Source: Gemmatimonadota bacterium
Lineage (GTDB): Bacteria > Gemmatimonadota > Gemmatimonadetes > Longimicrobiales > Gaopeijiaceae
Assembly: GCA_040882465.1 (NCBI GenBank)
Contig: JBBEBG010000028.1
Span: 1-64,000, forward strand
Direction of reading: 5' to 3'
DNA length: 64,000 nucleotides
Shown: one piece after another, positions 8,223-17,356 of the stretch
How positions within the stretch are numbered: position 1 is the stretch's first letter
Layout of the letters: the number at the start of each line of letters is the position of its first letter
Program-made: the position numbers and the translations under genes
Notes under the pieces: generated by a model
Told to the model about the DNA's origin: nothing
Databases searched by the model: none
The model's input: the letters and a program-made list of their open reading frames with translations, nothing else

Positions 8223-9881
8223 CTAGAATCGCGAGGACCGAATCAGCGTGTCGGCCCGAGCCCAATCGGTTCGGAATCGCTCGCGAACCTCGGCGGCCTC
8301 GGCCGTCTTCCCCTGGGCGCGGAGCGCCTGCTCCAGCCCGAAAAGGGACCATCCGTTGTGTGGATGCTGGACGAGGGCCGCCTCGTACACGGCTTCCGCC
8401 TCCCCGGCCCGATCCGCTTCCAGGAGGGCAGCGCCGAGCCAATGGCGCGCGGAGAAGTTGAGCGGCTCCGGTTCATCGTAGCGGAGCCCGTCCTGGGTCT
8501 CCACCGCCCGCTCGAGGACTTCGATCGCCCCGCCCAGATCCCCGTTCTCGCGAAGGAGCTCGGCCCGCAGGATATCTCCCGTGATCCCCAGCAGCTGGGC
8601 CGCGGAATGACCCCGCATCGAGACGTTGTCGGGGGTCGCCTCCGCCGCCTCGTCCAACCGGGCGAGATAGGCGCTCGCGCTGTCCGCGGCGCCGGTCCGA
8701 AGGTGTGCGTACCCGCGGGCGAACTCCCATAGCCCCTTCTGGATCGGCTGCTCGGGGATGGACGAAAGTGTGAGGACCTCGTCGAACTTTCCGAACCGCA
8801 TGAGGACGAGCGCGACGTAGAACTCGCCCCCCGGCGCAGCGTCCGCATAGGCCCGCGCCGCCTCCGTTGCGACCGCGCCCTGTCCGTCCATCGAGGCTGC
8901 GAAGAGGAGCATGTGGAGGTTGTGCGTCGCCGCGTACGAGACCCCCTCGCCCCAGGCGGCACGCTGGTCGGAGTGCCAAGCCTGGATGTTCGAAGTCACC
9001 GCGGAGCCCCATCGCCCGATCCGGTTGTACGTATGCGAGGGCATGTGGTTGATGTGGCTGGCCCCCGGCACCGTGTTTCCGAGAAGATCGGCGCATTGCT
9101 CCGCTTTTTCGGGCGCTTCGGTGGCCTCCGTACCATGCACATAGAGGTGGCACGCCCCCGGATGGCTGAGGTCGCGGGCGAGAACTTCCTCGAGGATGCG
9201 GTGGAAGCCCTGAACGAAGGGATCACCCAGGCGGTAGGTTCCCCGGTTCGTGTTCAGGAGCATCAGGGACTCGGCGTAAAGGGTCCCCACGTCCAGGTCC
9301 TCGGGATAGGCTCGGTAGGCATCCGCCATGGCCCGCGAGTAAGCGCTGTCGAGCCTCGGGCGGGTGTCGGGATCGTGTTCCTCCGCATATCGAATGGACA
9401 TCGCATCGATCAGGGCGCGTTCGATCGGAGTCACCGACGTTTCACCCGCCAGGCGCACGGCCTCCATGGCGGCGGCATAGGCCGGCGCCGCGTTCGCGCG
9501 ATTGAGCCCGCCGTTCAGGAAGGGCCCCCGAGCGAGCGCCTCACCCCAGTAGCACATCGCGCAGGTAGGATCCTGGCGCTGCGCTTCCTCGAAGGAGCGG
9601 ATCGCCATCGAGTGCGTGAAGGCGTACAACATCTGCATCCCCTGATCGAAGTACGCCTGTGCCGCCGGCGCGGCCGTCGTCACCGGGCGCGAAAAGGGGC
9701 CGAGAACCTCGGCCATGAGGGGCATCTCGGGAGGCACCGTCATCGCAACAGCCTCCGGGTGGTCGTGCTGGGCCCGCGCGGACGCAGGGAGCGCCGCGAG
9801 AGCGAGAACCCCCGCTGCCACGGCGATCGCCTTGCCCCGGACACCCCAGCTCTCGACCCTCGGCTCCCCAAACATTCTCAT
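8223..9881 (-). CDS. Exported TPR-family protein
   Basis: A signal peptide (hydrophobic VAAGVLALAALPASARAQ near residue 30) leads into a 552-residue helical protein with TPR-like motifs such as MAIRSFEEAQRQDPTCAMCYWGEAL and, near the end, AEAVYEAALVQHPHNGWSLFGL. A central block rich in conserved His and Cys (CHLYVHGTEA, then HINHMPSHTYNRIGRW) is characteristic of a recurrent family of secreted TPR proteins with no assigned function. The frame extends to GTG 9902, but ATG 9881 has GAGAGGAG eight bases ahead, which decides the start. It lies alone, converging on the epimerase gene. The His-rich centre could bind metal, but this is unproven. Confidence 0.8.
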   Translation of the reverse strand: MRMFGEPRVESWGVRGKAIAVAAGVLALAALPASARAQHDHPEAVAMTVPPEMPLMAEVLGPFSRPVTTAAPAAQAYFDQGMQMLYAFTHSMAIRSFEEAQRQDPTCAMCYWGEALARGPFLNGGLNRANAAPAYAAAMEAVRLAGETSVTPIERALIDAMSIRYAEEHDPDTRPRLDSAYSRAMADAYRAYPEDLDVGTLYAESLMLLNTNRGTYRLGDPFVQGFHRILEEVLARDLSHPGACHLYVHGTEATEAPEKAEQCADLLGNTVPGASHINHMPSHTYNRIGRWGSAVTSNIQAWHSDQRAAWGEGVSYAATHNLHMLLFAASMDGQGAVATEAARAYADAAPGGEFYVALVLMRFGKFDEVLTLSSIPEQPIQKGLWEFARGYAHLRTGAADSASAYLARLDEAAEATPDNVSMRGHSAAQLLGITGDILRAELLRENGDLGGAIEVLERAVETQDGLRYDEPEPLNFSARHWLGAALLEADRAGEAEAVYEAALVQHPHNGWSLFGLEQALRAQGKTAEAAEVRERFRTDWARADTLIRSSRF

Positions 9882-10029
9882 GGATTTCTCCTCTCGATTC
9901 ACGTAAAGGTCCGAGCCGCCCGCCAGGCGGCAAGGCGGTGAAACGCGCCGCGCCGGCTCGGTCCCGTGCCCGAAATGTTAGACGGGGCTAGGTTTTTGGG
10001 CAAGTGAATGCCCCTCCGCGCGAGGCCCC

Positions 10030-10707
10030 ATGCGTCCCGAACGATTCGAGCGGATCCAGCGGATCCTGGACCGGCGACAGCCCGATCTCACGGTGCTCAT
10101 GGAGCGGGTGAACAAGCCGTACAACCTCTCGGCGATCCTTCGTAACTGCGACGCTGTCGGTATTCTCGAAGTCCATGCCGTCCCCCCCGAGGAAGGGATC
10201 ACCCTCCACCGCGATACCTCCGGGGGCACTGCGCGCTGGGTGGGCCTCCGGGAGCATCCCGACGGGCCCTCGGCCATCCGTGTTCTCCAGGCCTCGGGGT
10301 TCCAGGTGATCGCCGCCGATCCCGGGGACGGAGCCCGCGACTACCGGGACTTCTCCTACACCGAGCCGACGGCCTTCGTCGTCGGCGCCGAGCTGTACGG
10401 AATCGGAGACGAGTCGCTCGCTCTCGCCGACGGGCGGGTACGAATCCCGATGACGGGGATGGTCCGCTCCCTCAACGTCTCCGTGGCCACGGCCCTCCTC
10501 CTCTACGAAGCGTACCGCCAGCGGGAGGCCGCGGGGATGTACGAGACGTCGCGCCTGGCGCCCGAGGTGCGGACACGCCTCCTGTTCGAGTGGTCTTATC
10601 CGAAGATGGCTCGGCGCCTCGCAAAGTCCGGGGGATCCTATCCGGAGCTGGACGAACGGGGAGAGATGGTCGGCCGCGCACCCGTCCCGCCCTCGAACAC
10701 ACCCTGA
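10030..10707 (+). CDS. trmH: tRNA (guanosine-18-2'-O-)-methyltransferase TrmH
   Basis: The 225-residue protein belongs to the SPOUT superfamily and is predicted to methylate the ribose 2'-OH of G18 in the tRNA D-loop. It shows the family's N-terminal arginine motif NLSAILRNCDAVG at about residues 36-48. The three C-terminal knot motifs are also present: VVGAELYGI, RIPMTGMVRSLNVSVATA and a following LLLYEAYRQR. The length and the C-terminal extension after the knot agree with TrmH rather than TrmL or the 23S rRNA enzyme RlmB. It stands alone, divergent from the TPR gene and convergent with pdxH. Confidence 0.92.
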   Translation: MRPERFERIQRILDRRQPDLTVLMERVNKPYNLSAILRNCDAVGILEVHAVPPEEGITLHRDTSGGTARWVGLREHPDGPSAIRVLQASGFQVIAADPGDGARDYRDFSYTEPTAFVVGAELYGIGDESLALADGRVRIPMTGMVRSLNVSVATALLLYEAYRQREAAGMYETSRLAPEVRTRLLFEWSYPKMARRLAKSGGSYPELDERGEMVGRAPVPPSNTP

Positions 10708-10734
10708 ACGGGGCCCCGGAAATTTTCGGGTCGG

Positions 10735-11355
10735 TCAGGGACTCAGGCGGCTCAGCCGCCAAGCGGCCTCATCACGTTCGAAGAGGATCCGATCGTGGAG
10801 CCGGTTTCGACCTTCCTGCCAGAACTCGATCTCATCGGGGCGAAGCAGGAATCCTCCCCAATGGGGGGGACGCGGAATCTCCTCGCCTGGATAACGCAGC
10901 TGGACCTCCGCGGCATTCGCTTCCAAGAGCTCGCGGCTCTCGATCCTCTCGCTCTGCGCCGAGGCCCATGCTCCAATCCGGCTTCCTGCGGGGCGGGTGC
11001 GGAAGTAGGCGTCGGACTCCTCCGGCGAGGTTTGCGTGACTCCGCCCCGGACTCGGACCTGCCGGCCTAGAGCATCCCAATAGAAGGTCAGGGCGGCGCG
11101 CGGGGTTTGCTCCAGCGCGCGGCCCTTGGCGGAGCGATAGTTCGTGAAAAAAGTGAAACCCCGCTCCTCCACCGCCTTCACGAGAACCATCCGCCCTTCC
11201 GGTCCGCCATCCCCTCTCAGAGTCGAGAGGCAGGCCGCATTCGGGTTCGTCATTCCAGACTCCACGCGGGCTTCTTCCAGCCAGCGCGTGAAGGCGGCCA
11301 TCGGATCCGGTCCCAGCGTCTCGGGAGTGAGAAGGCGATCTCCGCTCTTTGTCAC
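10735..11355 (-). CDS. pdxH: Pyridoxamine 5'-phosphate oxidase
   Basis: This 206-residue protein matches the FMN-dependent enzyme that oxidises pyridoxine or pyridoxamine 5'-phosphate to pyridoxal 5'-phosphate. Family motifs are visible in order: GRMVLVKAVEERGFTFFTNY (FMN contacts), SAKGRALEQ, QVRVRGGV, the active-site region YFRTRPAGSRIGAWAS, and the C-terminal WGGFLLRPDEIEFWQ and RLHDRILF. The ATG overlaps the stop of the preceding SRPBCC/epimerase gene by four bases (ATGA), so it is the last gene of the leftward rpiA-rpe-HPt operon. It supplies PLP used by enzymes such as ArgD. Confidence 0.95.
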   Translation of the reverse strand: MTKSGDRLLTPETLGPDPMAAFTRWLEEARVESGMTNPNAACLSTLRGDGGPEGRMVLVKAVEERGFTFFTNYRSAKGRALEQTPRAALTFYWDALGRQVRVRGGVTQTSPEESDAYFRTRPAGSRIGAWASAQSERIESRELLEANAAEVQLRYPGEEIPRPPHWGGFLLRPDEIEFWQEGRNRLHDRILFERDEAAWRLSRLSP

Positions 11356-12770
11356 CGGGGGCCTCCGTCGTCCGTGGTCTCGCCGCCCTCGTCCCGGCCG
11401 AGCTGGTGGCGGAGCGAGCTCTCGAGGTCGGGATACCGGAAGCGGTAACCGGTCTCAAGCGCCCGGTCGGGATGGGCCCTCTGACCGAAGAGGAGAAGCT
11501 CCTTCCCCATTTCGCCGAGTCCCGCGCGAATCGCGAGCGCCGGCATGGGCACCAGCGTCGGACGCCCGAGCACGCGACCCAGGACGTCCGCGAAGGCCGC
11601 GTTCGGGAGGGGCGCGGGCGCCACGCCGTTCAGCGCGCCCCTCACTTTTTCGTTCCGCAGCGCGTGAAGGATGAGCCCCGTTTCGTCATCGAGATCAATC
11701 CAGGAAATGTATTGGCGGCCCGATCCGAGCCGGCCGCCGGCCCCCATCCGGAAGGGAATGAGCAAGACCTCCAGTGCCCCTCCCCCGGGGGAGAGGACCA
11801 TGGAGGATCGCAGGTGGACCGTCCGGATCCCGATCGCGCGGGCCGCATGGGTTGCGCGCTCCCAGCGGCGACTCACCTCTGCGAGGAACCCCTCGCCCCC
11901 CTCGCTGGATTCGGAAAGCCGCTCCTCCCCGCGGTCACCGTAATAGCCGATCGCCGACGCGGAGACCAGCACCTCCGGCGGCCGTTCGAGCTCCGCGAGG
12001 ACCCGACAGAGGAGGAGGGTCCCTTCTTCGCGGCTGCGAAGGATCGCCTCCTTCTTCGCGCTCGTCCAACGCACTCCGGAGATGGGCTCCCCGGCGAGAT
12101 TCACGACGCCGAAGAGCCCTTCGAGCGCACTCCGCGCTTCCGTGGAAATCCCCTCGCCGTGGGGATCCCAATGCACCCACTCGGGACCTTCGCGGAGAGC
12201 ACGAGTGACGCGCAGGACGCGGTAGCCCCCGGAAGTGAGAAGATCGCAGAGGGCCGTCCCGATGAGGCCGGTGCTCCCGTTCACTGCGACCACGCGCCCC
12301 TCCCCCGGACCATACCGCCGATGGAGCTCCAGGTCGTGATTCGTGCGCCGCGCTCGAAAGGCGAAGAGTCGCTCGAGCGAACGTGTGATGAAGGACTCCG
12401 TAAAAGTGTCCCCGAACGGCTCGAGGGGCGCCCCCCATTCCACGATGTCCTCCACGCGGCAACGATCGGGCCCCAGCGGTTCGAAGCGATGCTCGTGCCG
12501 CCAGCGCGCAAAGGGCCCGCGCACCTGCTCGTCCACGAAGAAGCGGCCTTCTTCGTACGCTGTGTGCTCCAATTCCCATTTGAGGGGGACGGGACCTTTC
12601 CGGATTTCCAGTTGCACCCGGGTCCCTGGCTGGAGCCCCACCGGGGCGCGAAGGACTCGCACGGATTCCCACGGGGGGGTGAGCCGCCCGAAGGCCCCCG
12701 GGCGCGCGTGCCAGGCGAAGGCCTCGCCCACCGGGTGGTCCACCTCGAATCGGTGCGCGAAGCGCGGCAT
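11352..12770 (-). CDS. TIGR01777-type epimerase fused to an SRPBCC domain
   Basis: The first about 150 residues form an SRPBCC/START-like ligand-binding domain (HRFEVDHPVGEAFAWHARPG at the start, then EDIVEWGAPLEPFGDTF). The remainder is an NAD(P)-binding epimerase of the YfcH/TIGR01777 family. It has GSTGLIGTAL as the nucleotide motif, GVVNLAGEPI, SASAIGYYGDRG and LRSSMVLSPGGGAL, and total length is 472 residues. This fusion is known in many bacteria, but its substrate is not. An in-frame extension reaches 13109. The start at 12770 is fixed by GAGGGAGGG directly upstream and by the beginning of the conserved domain. It overlaps pdxH by four bases. Confidence 0.9.
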   Translation of the reverse strand: MPRFAHRFEVDHPVGEAFAWHARPGAFGRLTPPWESVRVLRAPVGLQPGTRVQLEIRKGPVPLKWELEHTAYEEGRFFVDEQVRGPFARWRHEHRFEPLGPDRCRVEDIVEWGAPLEPFGDTFTESFITRSLERLFAFRARRTNHDLELHRRYGPGEGRVVAVNGSTGLIGTALCDLLTSGGYRVLRVTRALREGPEWVHWDPHGEGISTEARSALEGLFGVVNLAGEPISGVRWTSAKKEAILRSREEGTLLLCRVLAELERPPEVLVSASAIGYYGDRGEERLSESSEGGEGFLAEVSRRWERATHAARAIGIRTVHLRSSMVLSPGGGALEVLLIPFRMGAGGRLGSGRQYISWIDLDDETGLILHALRNEKVRGALNGVAPAPLPNAAFADVLGRVLGRPTLVPMPALAIRAGLGEMGKELLLFGQRAHPDRALETGYRFRYPDLESSLRHQLGRDEGGETTDDGGPR

Positions 12771-12799
12771 CTTTCCCTCCCTCGGGAAGCTGAGGGCGC

Positions 12800-13159
12800 C
12801 TAGGCGCCTTCCGGGTTCCGCGCGGCGGCGAGGGCCGTGAGCGTTTCGCCCATCAGTTGCTCCAGCTCGGCGACGAGCGCACCCGCTTCCGATGAGTTCC
12901 CGCCGTCGAGAAGCGCCTCGATCCTGCCGGCCAGTGCCCCGAGCGCCTCCGCCCCCACGTTCGCCGAAGTGGACTTGAGGGAGTGCGCGGAGCGATGCGC
13001 CAGTTCCAGGTCTCCGGCGGCGAGTCCATCGCGCACCCCGTTCAACCGTTCGGGCGCGTTTCGGGAGAAGAGCTCGATCATCTTCTCCCGGAGCTCCGCA
13101 CCGCCCCACTCGGTGAGCCGATCGAGGGCCGCCGCATCGAGCGTCGGCTCACCCGCCAC
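12800..13159 (-). CDS. Histidine phosphotransfer (HPt) domain protein
   Basis: This small 119-residue protein is essentially one HPt domain, a four-helix module that relays phosphate between response-regulator receivers. The phosphoacceptor is His59 in AHSLKSTSANVG, with the expected following Lys and small residues. Start GTG 13159 has GGAGG six bases ahead and overlaps the end of rpe by 11 bases. Longer upstream starts would run through rpe. No histidine kinase or receiver lies next to it, so its partners are elsewhere. Its position inside an operon of pentose-phosphate and vitamin B6 genes is unusual. Confidence 0.85.
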   Translation of the reverse strand: MAGEPTLDAAALDRLTEWGGAELREKMIELFSRNAPERLNGVRDGLAAGDLELAHRSAHSLKSTSANVGAEALGALAGRIEALLDGGNSSEAGALVAELEQLMGETLTALAAARNPEGA

Positions 13160-13850
13160 CGGCCGCCTCCGCCGCGCGACGTCCGGCACATCGTTCTCGC
13201 AGCGCCCGCACCGCGGCCTCCGGCCCCTCGGGGGCTCCGAAGACCGCCGAGCCCGCGACAAGGACGGTCGCGCCCGCGCGCACCACGGGGGGCGCGGTGT
13301 TCAAATCGATTCCGCCATCCACCTGAATCAGGACTTCGTCCTGGCGTCCCACTTCGGCGACGAGCTCGCGGGTCCGCTCGATCTTTTCGATAGACCCCTC
13401 GATGAAACGCTGGCCGCCGAAGCCAGGATTGACGGTCATCACGAGGACGAGGTCCACGAAGGGGAGAATGTCGCGGAGCGTTTCGACCGGCGTGGATGGA
13501 TTGATCGCGACGCCCGCGCCCGCCCCAGCCTCTCGGATCGAGGTCACGACCCGGTGGAGGTGGGGGCACGCCTCCTGATGCACCGTGATCCGGTTCGCCC
13601 CTGCCTTCACGAACGCCGGGATGAGGCGCTCGGGCGCCTCGATCATGAGATGCACGTCCAAGGGGAGGGGCGTCGCGCGGCGCAGCGCCTCCACGACGAC
13701 CGGCCCGATCGTGAGGTTCGGCACGAAATGTCCGTCCATCACGTCCACGTGAATCCAATCGGCGCCTCCCGCCTCGGCGCGGCGCACCTCGGCGGCGAGG
13801 TCGCCGAAGTCCGCGGAAAGTACGGAGGGCGCGATCAGCACGGATGCCAT
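13149..13850 (-). CDS. rpe: Ribulose-phosphate 3-epimerase
   Basis: The 233-residue TIM-barrel enzyme interconverts ribulose 5-phosphate and xylulose 5-phosphate. It shows the full family signature: IAPSVLSADFG at residues 6-16, WIHVDVMDGHFVPNLTIGP with metal and catalytic residues, DVHLMIE, ALNPSTP-like AINPSTP, VMTVNPGFGGQ and QVDGGI followed by the phosphate-binding GS. ATG 13850 follows GAAGGATGAC. The gap to the rpiA stop is only one base, so rpiA and rpe, which act on the same intermediate, are expressed together. Confidence 0.97.
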   Translation of the reverse strand: MASVLIAPSVLSADFGDLAAEVRRAEAGGADWIHVDVMDGHFVPNLTIGPVVVEALRRATPLPLDVHLMIEAPERLIPAFVKAGANRITVHQEACPHLHRVVTSIREAGAGAGVAINPSTPVETLRDILPFVDLVLVMTVNPGFGGQRFIEGSIEKIERTRELVAEVGRQDEVLIQVDGGIDLNTAPPVVRAGATVLVAGSAVFGAPEGPEAAVRALRERCAGRRAAEAAGGG

Positions 13851-13851
13851 G

Positions 13852-14553
13852 TCATCCTTCCTTGGGGCTGAGGACCACGACCCCCCCTTCGCGCGCGATG
13901 TAGGCCTTCTGCGCCATTCCCAGGAAAAGGCCGCTCTCCACGACGCCGGCCCGCCGGCGGAGGGCACCCTCGAGCTCGTTCGGATTGGCGATTCCGTTTT
14001 CGAAGCGCAGATCCACGACGAAGTTCCCGTTGTCGGTCTCGTAGAGTCCCCCGCCCTTCGCCTCGCGCGGTTCAGGCGCCGCGCCGAGCGACCGGAAAAA
14101 ATCGAGGTGGGCTCGCCAGCCAAATGGAATGACCTCGACGGGGACGGGTGCCTTCATCCCGAGGCGCACGACTTCCTTCGAACCGTCGGCCACGACCACG
14201 AATCGTCTTGCCGCCTGAGCCACCATCTTTTCACGGAGGAGGGCGCCGCCCAGCCCTTTCACGAGATCCAGCCGGGGGGACACTTCGTCGGCCCCGTCCA
14301 CCGCGAGGTCGAGCGTGGTGGACTCCCCGAGCTCGACCGTCGGGATCCCGAGCCTCCGGCACCGTTCCTCGGTATCGAGCGAAGTCGGCACCCCCCGCAC
14401 CTCCCAGAGCTCTCCTCGGCCAAGGGCCTCGGCGAGCGCCTCGAGGAAGTGCCGCACGGTGCTTCCCGTCCCGAGACCGAGCGTCATTCCCGGAACGACC
14501 TCGGCGAGGGCCGCCCGCCCGGCCACCGCCTTCAGCTCTTCGGAGCTCCCCAC
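13852..14553 (-). CDS. rpiA: Ribose-5-phosphate isomerase A
   Basis: This enzyme interconverts ribose 5-phosphate and ribulose 5-phosphate. Family motifs are GLGTGSTVRHFLEAL near residue 30, DLAVDGADEV, the KGLGGALLREKMVA active-site region, VVADGSKEV, and GNFVVDLRFENGI near the C terminus. GTG 14553 gives 233 residues and starts just before the first helix, with GAGGGG upstream. The frame is open to 14823, and ATG codons at 14628 and 14691 are possible, but that extra sequence is low-complexity and lacks a ribosome site. It is first in the operon with rpe. Confidence 0.93.
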   Translation of the reverse strand: MGSSEELKAVAGRAALAEVVPGMTLGLGTGSTVRHFLEALAEALGRGELWEVRGVPTSLDTEERCRRLGIPTVELGESTTLDLAVDGADEVSPRLDLVKGLGGALLREKMVAQAARRFVVVADGSKEVVRLGMKAPVPVEVIPFGWRAHLDFFRSLGAAPEPREAKGGGLYETDNGNFVVDLRFENGIANPNELEGALRRRAGVVESGLFLGMAQKAYIAREGGVVVLSPKEG

Positions 14554-14915
14554 GCGGGAGGCGCCCCTCAAGCCGGGAAGCCGGAGAGGACCTTGTCCGT
14601 CTTCGCGCCTTGCATGCCACCCCTCCATCCGACGAGCGAAGGCCCCGCGTCTCCACGCCGTGGCGCGGGCTTCCGGGGAGAACGGTGTCATATTAACAGG
14701 TCGCCGAGTGAGTCTGAAGAGTGGCACGGACCGGAAGCGGCGCCCCGGAGCGCTTGACAGCCCCCCTCCCGCCTCACCACTCTCGACCTCGCGCGCACTT
14801 CGCGCGCAGCTTCGGCGGACCATCGGCTCCCGGGCCCTCCGGAAGCCGTTTTTTTCGCCCGGGAGCCTCCGGTGCCCAGGATAGCCGCCTTCACCACTCC
14901 AAGCGACCTGCCCGA
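14554..14915. other. Divergent intergenic region between rpiA and aroF
   Basis: This 362-base region would carry the promoters of both genes. On the plus strand it has a perfect TTGACA at 14754-14759 without a convincing -10, a GCGCGC hairpin near 14793-14809, and the intrinsic-terminator-like hairpin at 14824-14855 in the aroF leader. An extended rpiA frame runs through part of it but shows no conserved sequence. Confidence 0.6.
14824..14855 (+). terminator. Intrinsic terminator in the aroF leader (putative attenuator)
   Basis: CGGCTCCCGG (14824-14833) pairs with CCGGAAGCCG (14839-14848), with one C-A mismatch and a five-base loop. Seven T (14849-14855) follow. No plus-strand gene lies upstream before trmH, so the natural target is aroF's own transcript. 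The left arm can instead pair perfectly over 11 bp with 14857-14867, giving a mutually exclusive fold. Confidence 0.7.
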
Positions 14916-15932
14916 ATGATCATCGTGACCCGCGTCGGGGTGACGGACGAGGAGCTCGACCAGATCCGCGAGCGCGTCGAAGCACTGGGACTCCGCACGC
15001 ACATCTCCCGCGGGGAGAGCCGCACCATCGTGGGGTGTATCGGGGACGAAGAGCGCCTCCGGCACGTCCCTCTTCTCGCACTCCCCGGGGTCGAAGCGGT
15101 CCATCCCGTCGTGCGCCCGTACAAGCTCTCGGCGCGGGAGTTTTCGGCCGGGCCAACGCGAATTCCTCTCGGGGAAGCGGAGCTCGGCGGATCGGAGGTC
15201 GTCGTCATCGCCGGGCCCTGTTCGGTGGAAGGCGAGGAGATGCTCCTCGAAACGGCGCGGGTCGTGCGCTCCGTGGGTGCACGGGCGCTCCGCGGCGGGG
15301 CCTTCAAGCCGCGAACCTCTCCATATTCGTTCTTGGGGATGGAAGAAGCCGGTCTCGAAATCCTGGCGAAGGCACGAAAGGAGAGCGGTCTTCCCGTCGT
15401 GACCGAGGTCATGGACACCCGCCAGGTGGAAGTCGTGGCGGGATTCGCGGACATCCTCCAGGTCGGCGCGCGAAACATGCAAAACTTCGCCCTGCTGAGC
15501 GAAGTCGGCCGCGTGCACCGACCCGTTCTCCTCAAGCGTGGGCTCGCCTCCACGATCAAGGATCTACTGCTTGCCGCGGAATACGTGATGAAGCAGGGGA
15601 ACATGAAGGTGATCCTCTGCGAGCGTGGAATCCGGACCTTCGAGACGGCCACACGGAATACGTTCGACGTCTCCGCGATCCCCGTCCTGAAGAGGGAGAC
15701 CCATCTGCCCGTCATCGCGGACCCCTCACACGCCGGTGGACGGCGGGACCTCGTCGCCCCGCTCGCCTTCGCCGCGGTCGCGGCCGGCGCGGACGGCCTC
15801 ATGATCGAGGTGCATCCCCGTCCGGACGAGGCGCTTTCGGACGGCGAGCAGTCGCTCGACTTCGAGGATTTCCGATCGCTGATGACGGCGCTCCGCCCGT
15901 TCGCGGAAGCCGCCGGGCGCACCTTCGCCTAG
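14916..15932 (+). CDS. aroF: 3-deoxy-7-phosphoheptulonate synthase (type I-beta, with N-terminal regulatory domain)
   Basis: The 338-residue enzyme condenses phosphoenolpyruvate and erythrose 4-phosphate in the first step of aromatic amino acid synthesis. Residues 1 to about 68 form a ferredoxin-like domain as in Thermotoga-type DAHP synthases, often the site of feedback inhibition. The catalytic barrel follows with [43 protein letters not shown] and [16 protein letters not shown] 14916 has no good Shine-Dalgarno sequence, but the fold starts there. The gene sits behind a terminator-like hairpin. Its stop overlaps the stop of argH on the other strand by four bases. Confidence 0.95.
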   Translation: MIIVTRVGVTDEELDQIRERVEALGLRTHISRGESRTIVGCIGDEERLRHVPLLALPGVEAVHPVVRPYKLSAREFSAGPTRIPLGEAELGGSEVVVIAGPCSVEGEEMLLETARVVRSVGARALRGGAFKPRTSPYSFLGMEEAGLEILAKARKESGLPVVTEVMDTRQVEVVAGFADILQVGARNMQNFALLSEVGRVHRPVLLKRGLASTIKDLLLAAEYVMKQGNMKVILCERGIRTFETATRNTFDVSAIPVLKRETHLPVIADPSHAGGRRDLVAPLAFAAVAAGADGLMIEVHPRPDEALSDGEQSLDFEDFRSLMTALRPFAEAAGRTFA

Positions 15933-17317
15933 AGCAGAAGGCGCGCCGCGTCGAGCTGGGCGAGGACCGCGCGCCGGCTCGTCCCCCCGGGCACGTCCCG
16001 CGCTTCGACGGACCTCTCCCAGTCGAAGAACTCGCGCACCCCGGACCCGAACGCCGGATGGGCGCCCACGAAGACCTCGTCGGGGAGCTCGGCGAGGCCC
16101 ACGCCCCGGTCCTCCGCCTCTCGCACGAGCTCGCCGACGATCTCGTGGCTGCGCCGGAAAGGAACCCCCGCCCGGACCAGCACGTCGGCCAGGTCGGTCG
16201 CCAGGAGCTCCGGGTCGCGGGCCCGTTCGATCCCCTCCGCCCTGAACTCCGCGCTCCGGACCGCTCCCGCCAGCGCAGGGAGGGTCAACGCCAGCGTGTC
16301 CACCGTGTCGAAGAGGAAACGCTTCTCCTCCTGCAGGTCCCGATTGTAGCCTGTCGGTAGCCCCTTCAAGAGGGTCAGGAGGCCCGCGAGGTTGCCGACG
16401 AGCCGCCCGCTCTTCCCCCGCGAGAGCTCCGCGACGTCGGGATTCCTCTTCTGGGGCATGAGTGAAGAGCCGGTCGAAAATCCGTCCCCGATCCGGAGGA
16501 AGGAGAACTCCCTCGACGAGAAGAGGATGAGATCTTCGCCGAGTCTCGAGAGATGCACGCCCGTGACCGCACCCCCGAAGACGAGCTCCGCCGACCAGTC
16601 CCGGTCGCTCACGGCGTCCATGGAATTTTCCGAGATGGCGTGGAAACCGAGATCCCTCCGGAGGGCCTCGCGGTCCACCGGAAACGGGCAGCCGGCGAGC
16701 GCGCCCGAGCCGAGGGGAAGTACCCCCGCTCCCACTGCCGCGCGTCGGAGCCGCTCGCGGTCGCGCGCGAGGGGCCAGAAGTGGGAGAGAGCCCAGTGGG
16801 CCGCGCGGACGGGCTGGGCCTGTTGGAGATGCGTGTAGCCGGGAAGGATGAGATGCATCCCCCGCCCGGCGAGCTCGACGAGAGCGGCTCCCAGATCGCG
16901 GAGGAGTGAATCGAGCCGGGAGGCCGCACCCATCCCCCAGAGGCGGAGGTCGGTCGCCACCTGGTCGTTCCGCGACCGGCCGGTGTGCAGCTTTCCCGCG
17001 ACGTCCCCGACCTCTTCGCGAAGGAGGCGCTCCACGAGGGAGTGGATGTCCTCATCCGATGCGCCCGTGGGGATTCCGGGCTCGAGATGAGCCTCGACGG
17101 CAGTGAGCCCCTCCTCGATCCTCGCGCCCTCTACGGCGGTCAGGACGCCGGCGCCGACAAGAGCCCGCGCCCAGGCACGGCTCCCCCGGATGTCCTCCCT
17201 CCAGAGCCGTCCGTCCACGTCGAGCGAACGGTTGAGCGGCTCCATCTCGGGCGCGAGACCCTCCCGGAATCGTCCGCCCCAGAGCCCACCCTTCCCCTCC
17301 CCTTCGCCTGCGCCCAC
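15929..17317 (-). CDS. argH: Argininosuccinate lyase
   Basis: The last enzyme of arginine synthesis splits argininosuccinate to arginine and fumarate. The 462-residue protein shows WGGRF near the N terminus, [27 protein letters not shown] in the cofactor-free active site, and the superfamily signature [12 protein letters not shown] with the catalytic serine loop. It lies 39 bases downstream of argG on the minus strand, so both probably share the argG promoter with its ARG-box-like operator. The start is a plausible ATG close to the conserved LWGGRF, preceded by a short Gly/Glu tail. Confidence 0.97.
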   Translation of the reverse strand: MGAGEGEGKGGLWGGRFREGLAPEMEPLNRSLDVDGRLWREDIRGSRAWARALVGAGVLTAVEGARIEEGLTAVEAHLEPGIPTGASDEDIHSLVERLLREEVGDVAGKLHTGRSRNDQVATDLRLWGMGAASRLDSLLRDLGAALVELAGRGMHLILPGYTHLQQAQPVRAAHWALSHFWPLARDRERLRRAAVGAGVLPLGSGALAGCPFPVDREALRRDLGFHAISENSMDAVSDRDWSAELVFGGAVTGVHLSRLGEDLILFSSREFSFLRIGDGFSTGSSLMPQKRNPDVAELSRGKSGRLVGNLAGLLTLLKGLPTGYNRDLQEEKRFLFDTVDTLALTLPALAGAVRSAEFRAEGIERARDPELLATDLADVLVRAGVPFRRSHEIVGELVREAEDRGVGLAELPDEVFVGAHPAFGSGVREFFDWERSVEARDVPGGTSRRAVLAQLDAARLLL

Positions 17318-17356
17318 GGGAAGCTCCCTTCGGAAGAGTTGGTCAGGTCACCGGTC

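Noticed and set aside
10710-10728. Palindrome near the trmH/pdxH junction as a terminator
   Set aside because: The arms meet without a loop and include a G-T pair, so a stable hairpin with a T tail is not formed.
11349-12803. Plus-strand frame opposite the SRPBCC/epimerase gene
   Set aside because: No recognisable domain is present, and the minus strand is clearly the TIGR01777-type gene.
14754-14759. Consensus TTGACA as a full aroF promoter
   Set aside because: The -35 is perfect, but no acceptable -10 lies at 16-18 bases, so it is noted only within the intergenic entry.
14554-14823. N-terminal extension of rpiA
   Set aside because: The added sequence is low-complexity, lacks a ribosome site and precedes the known start of the fold.
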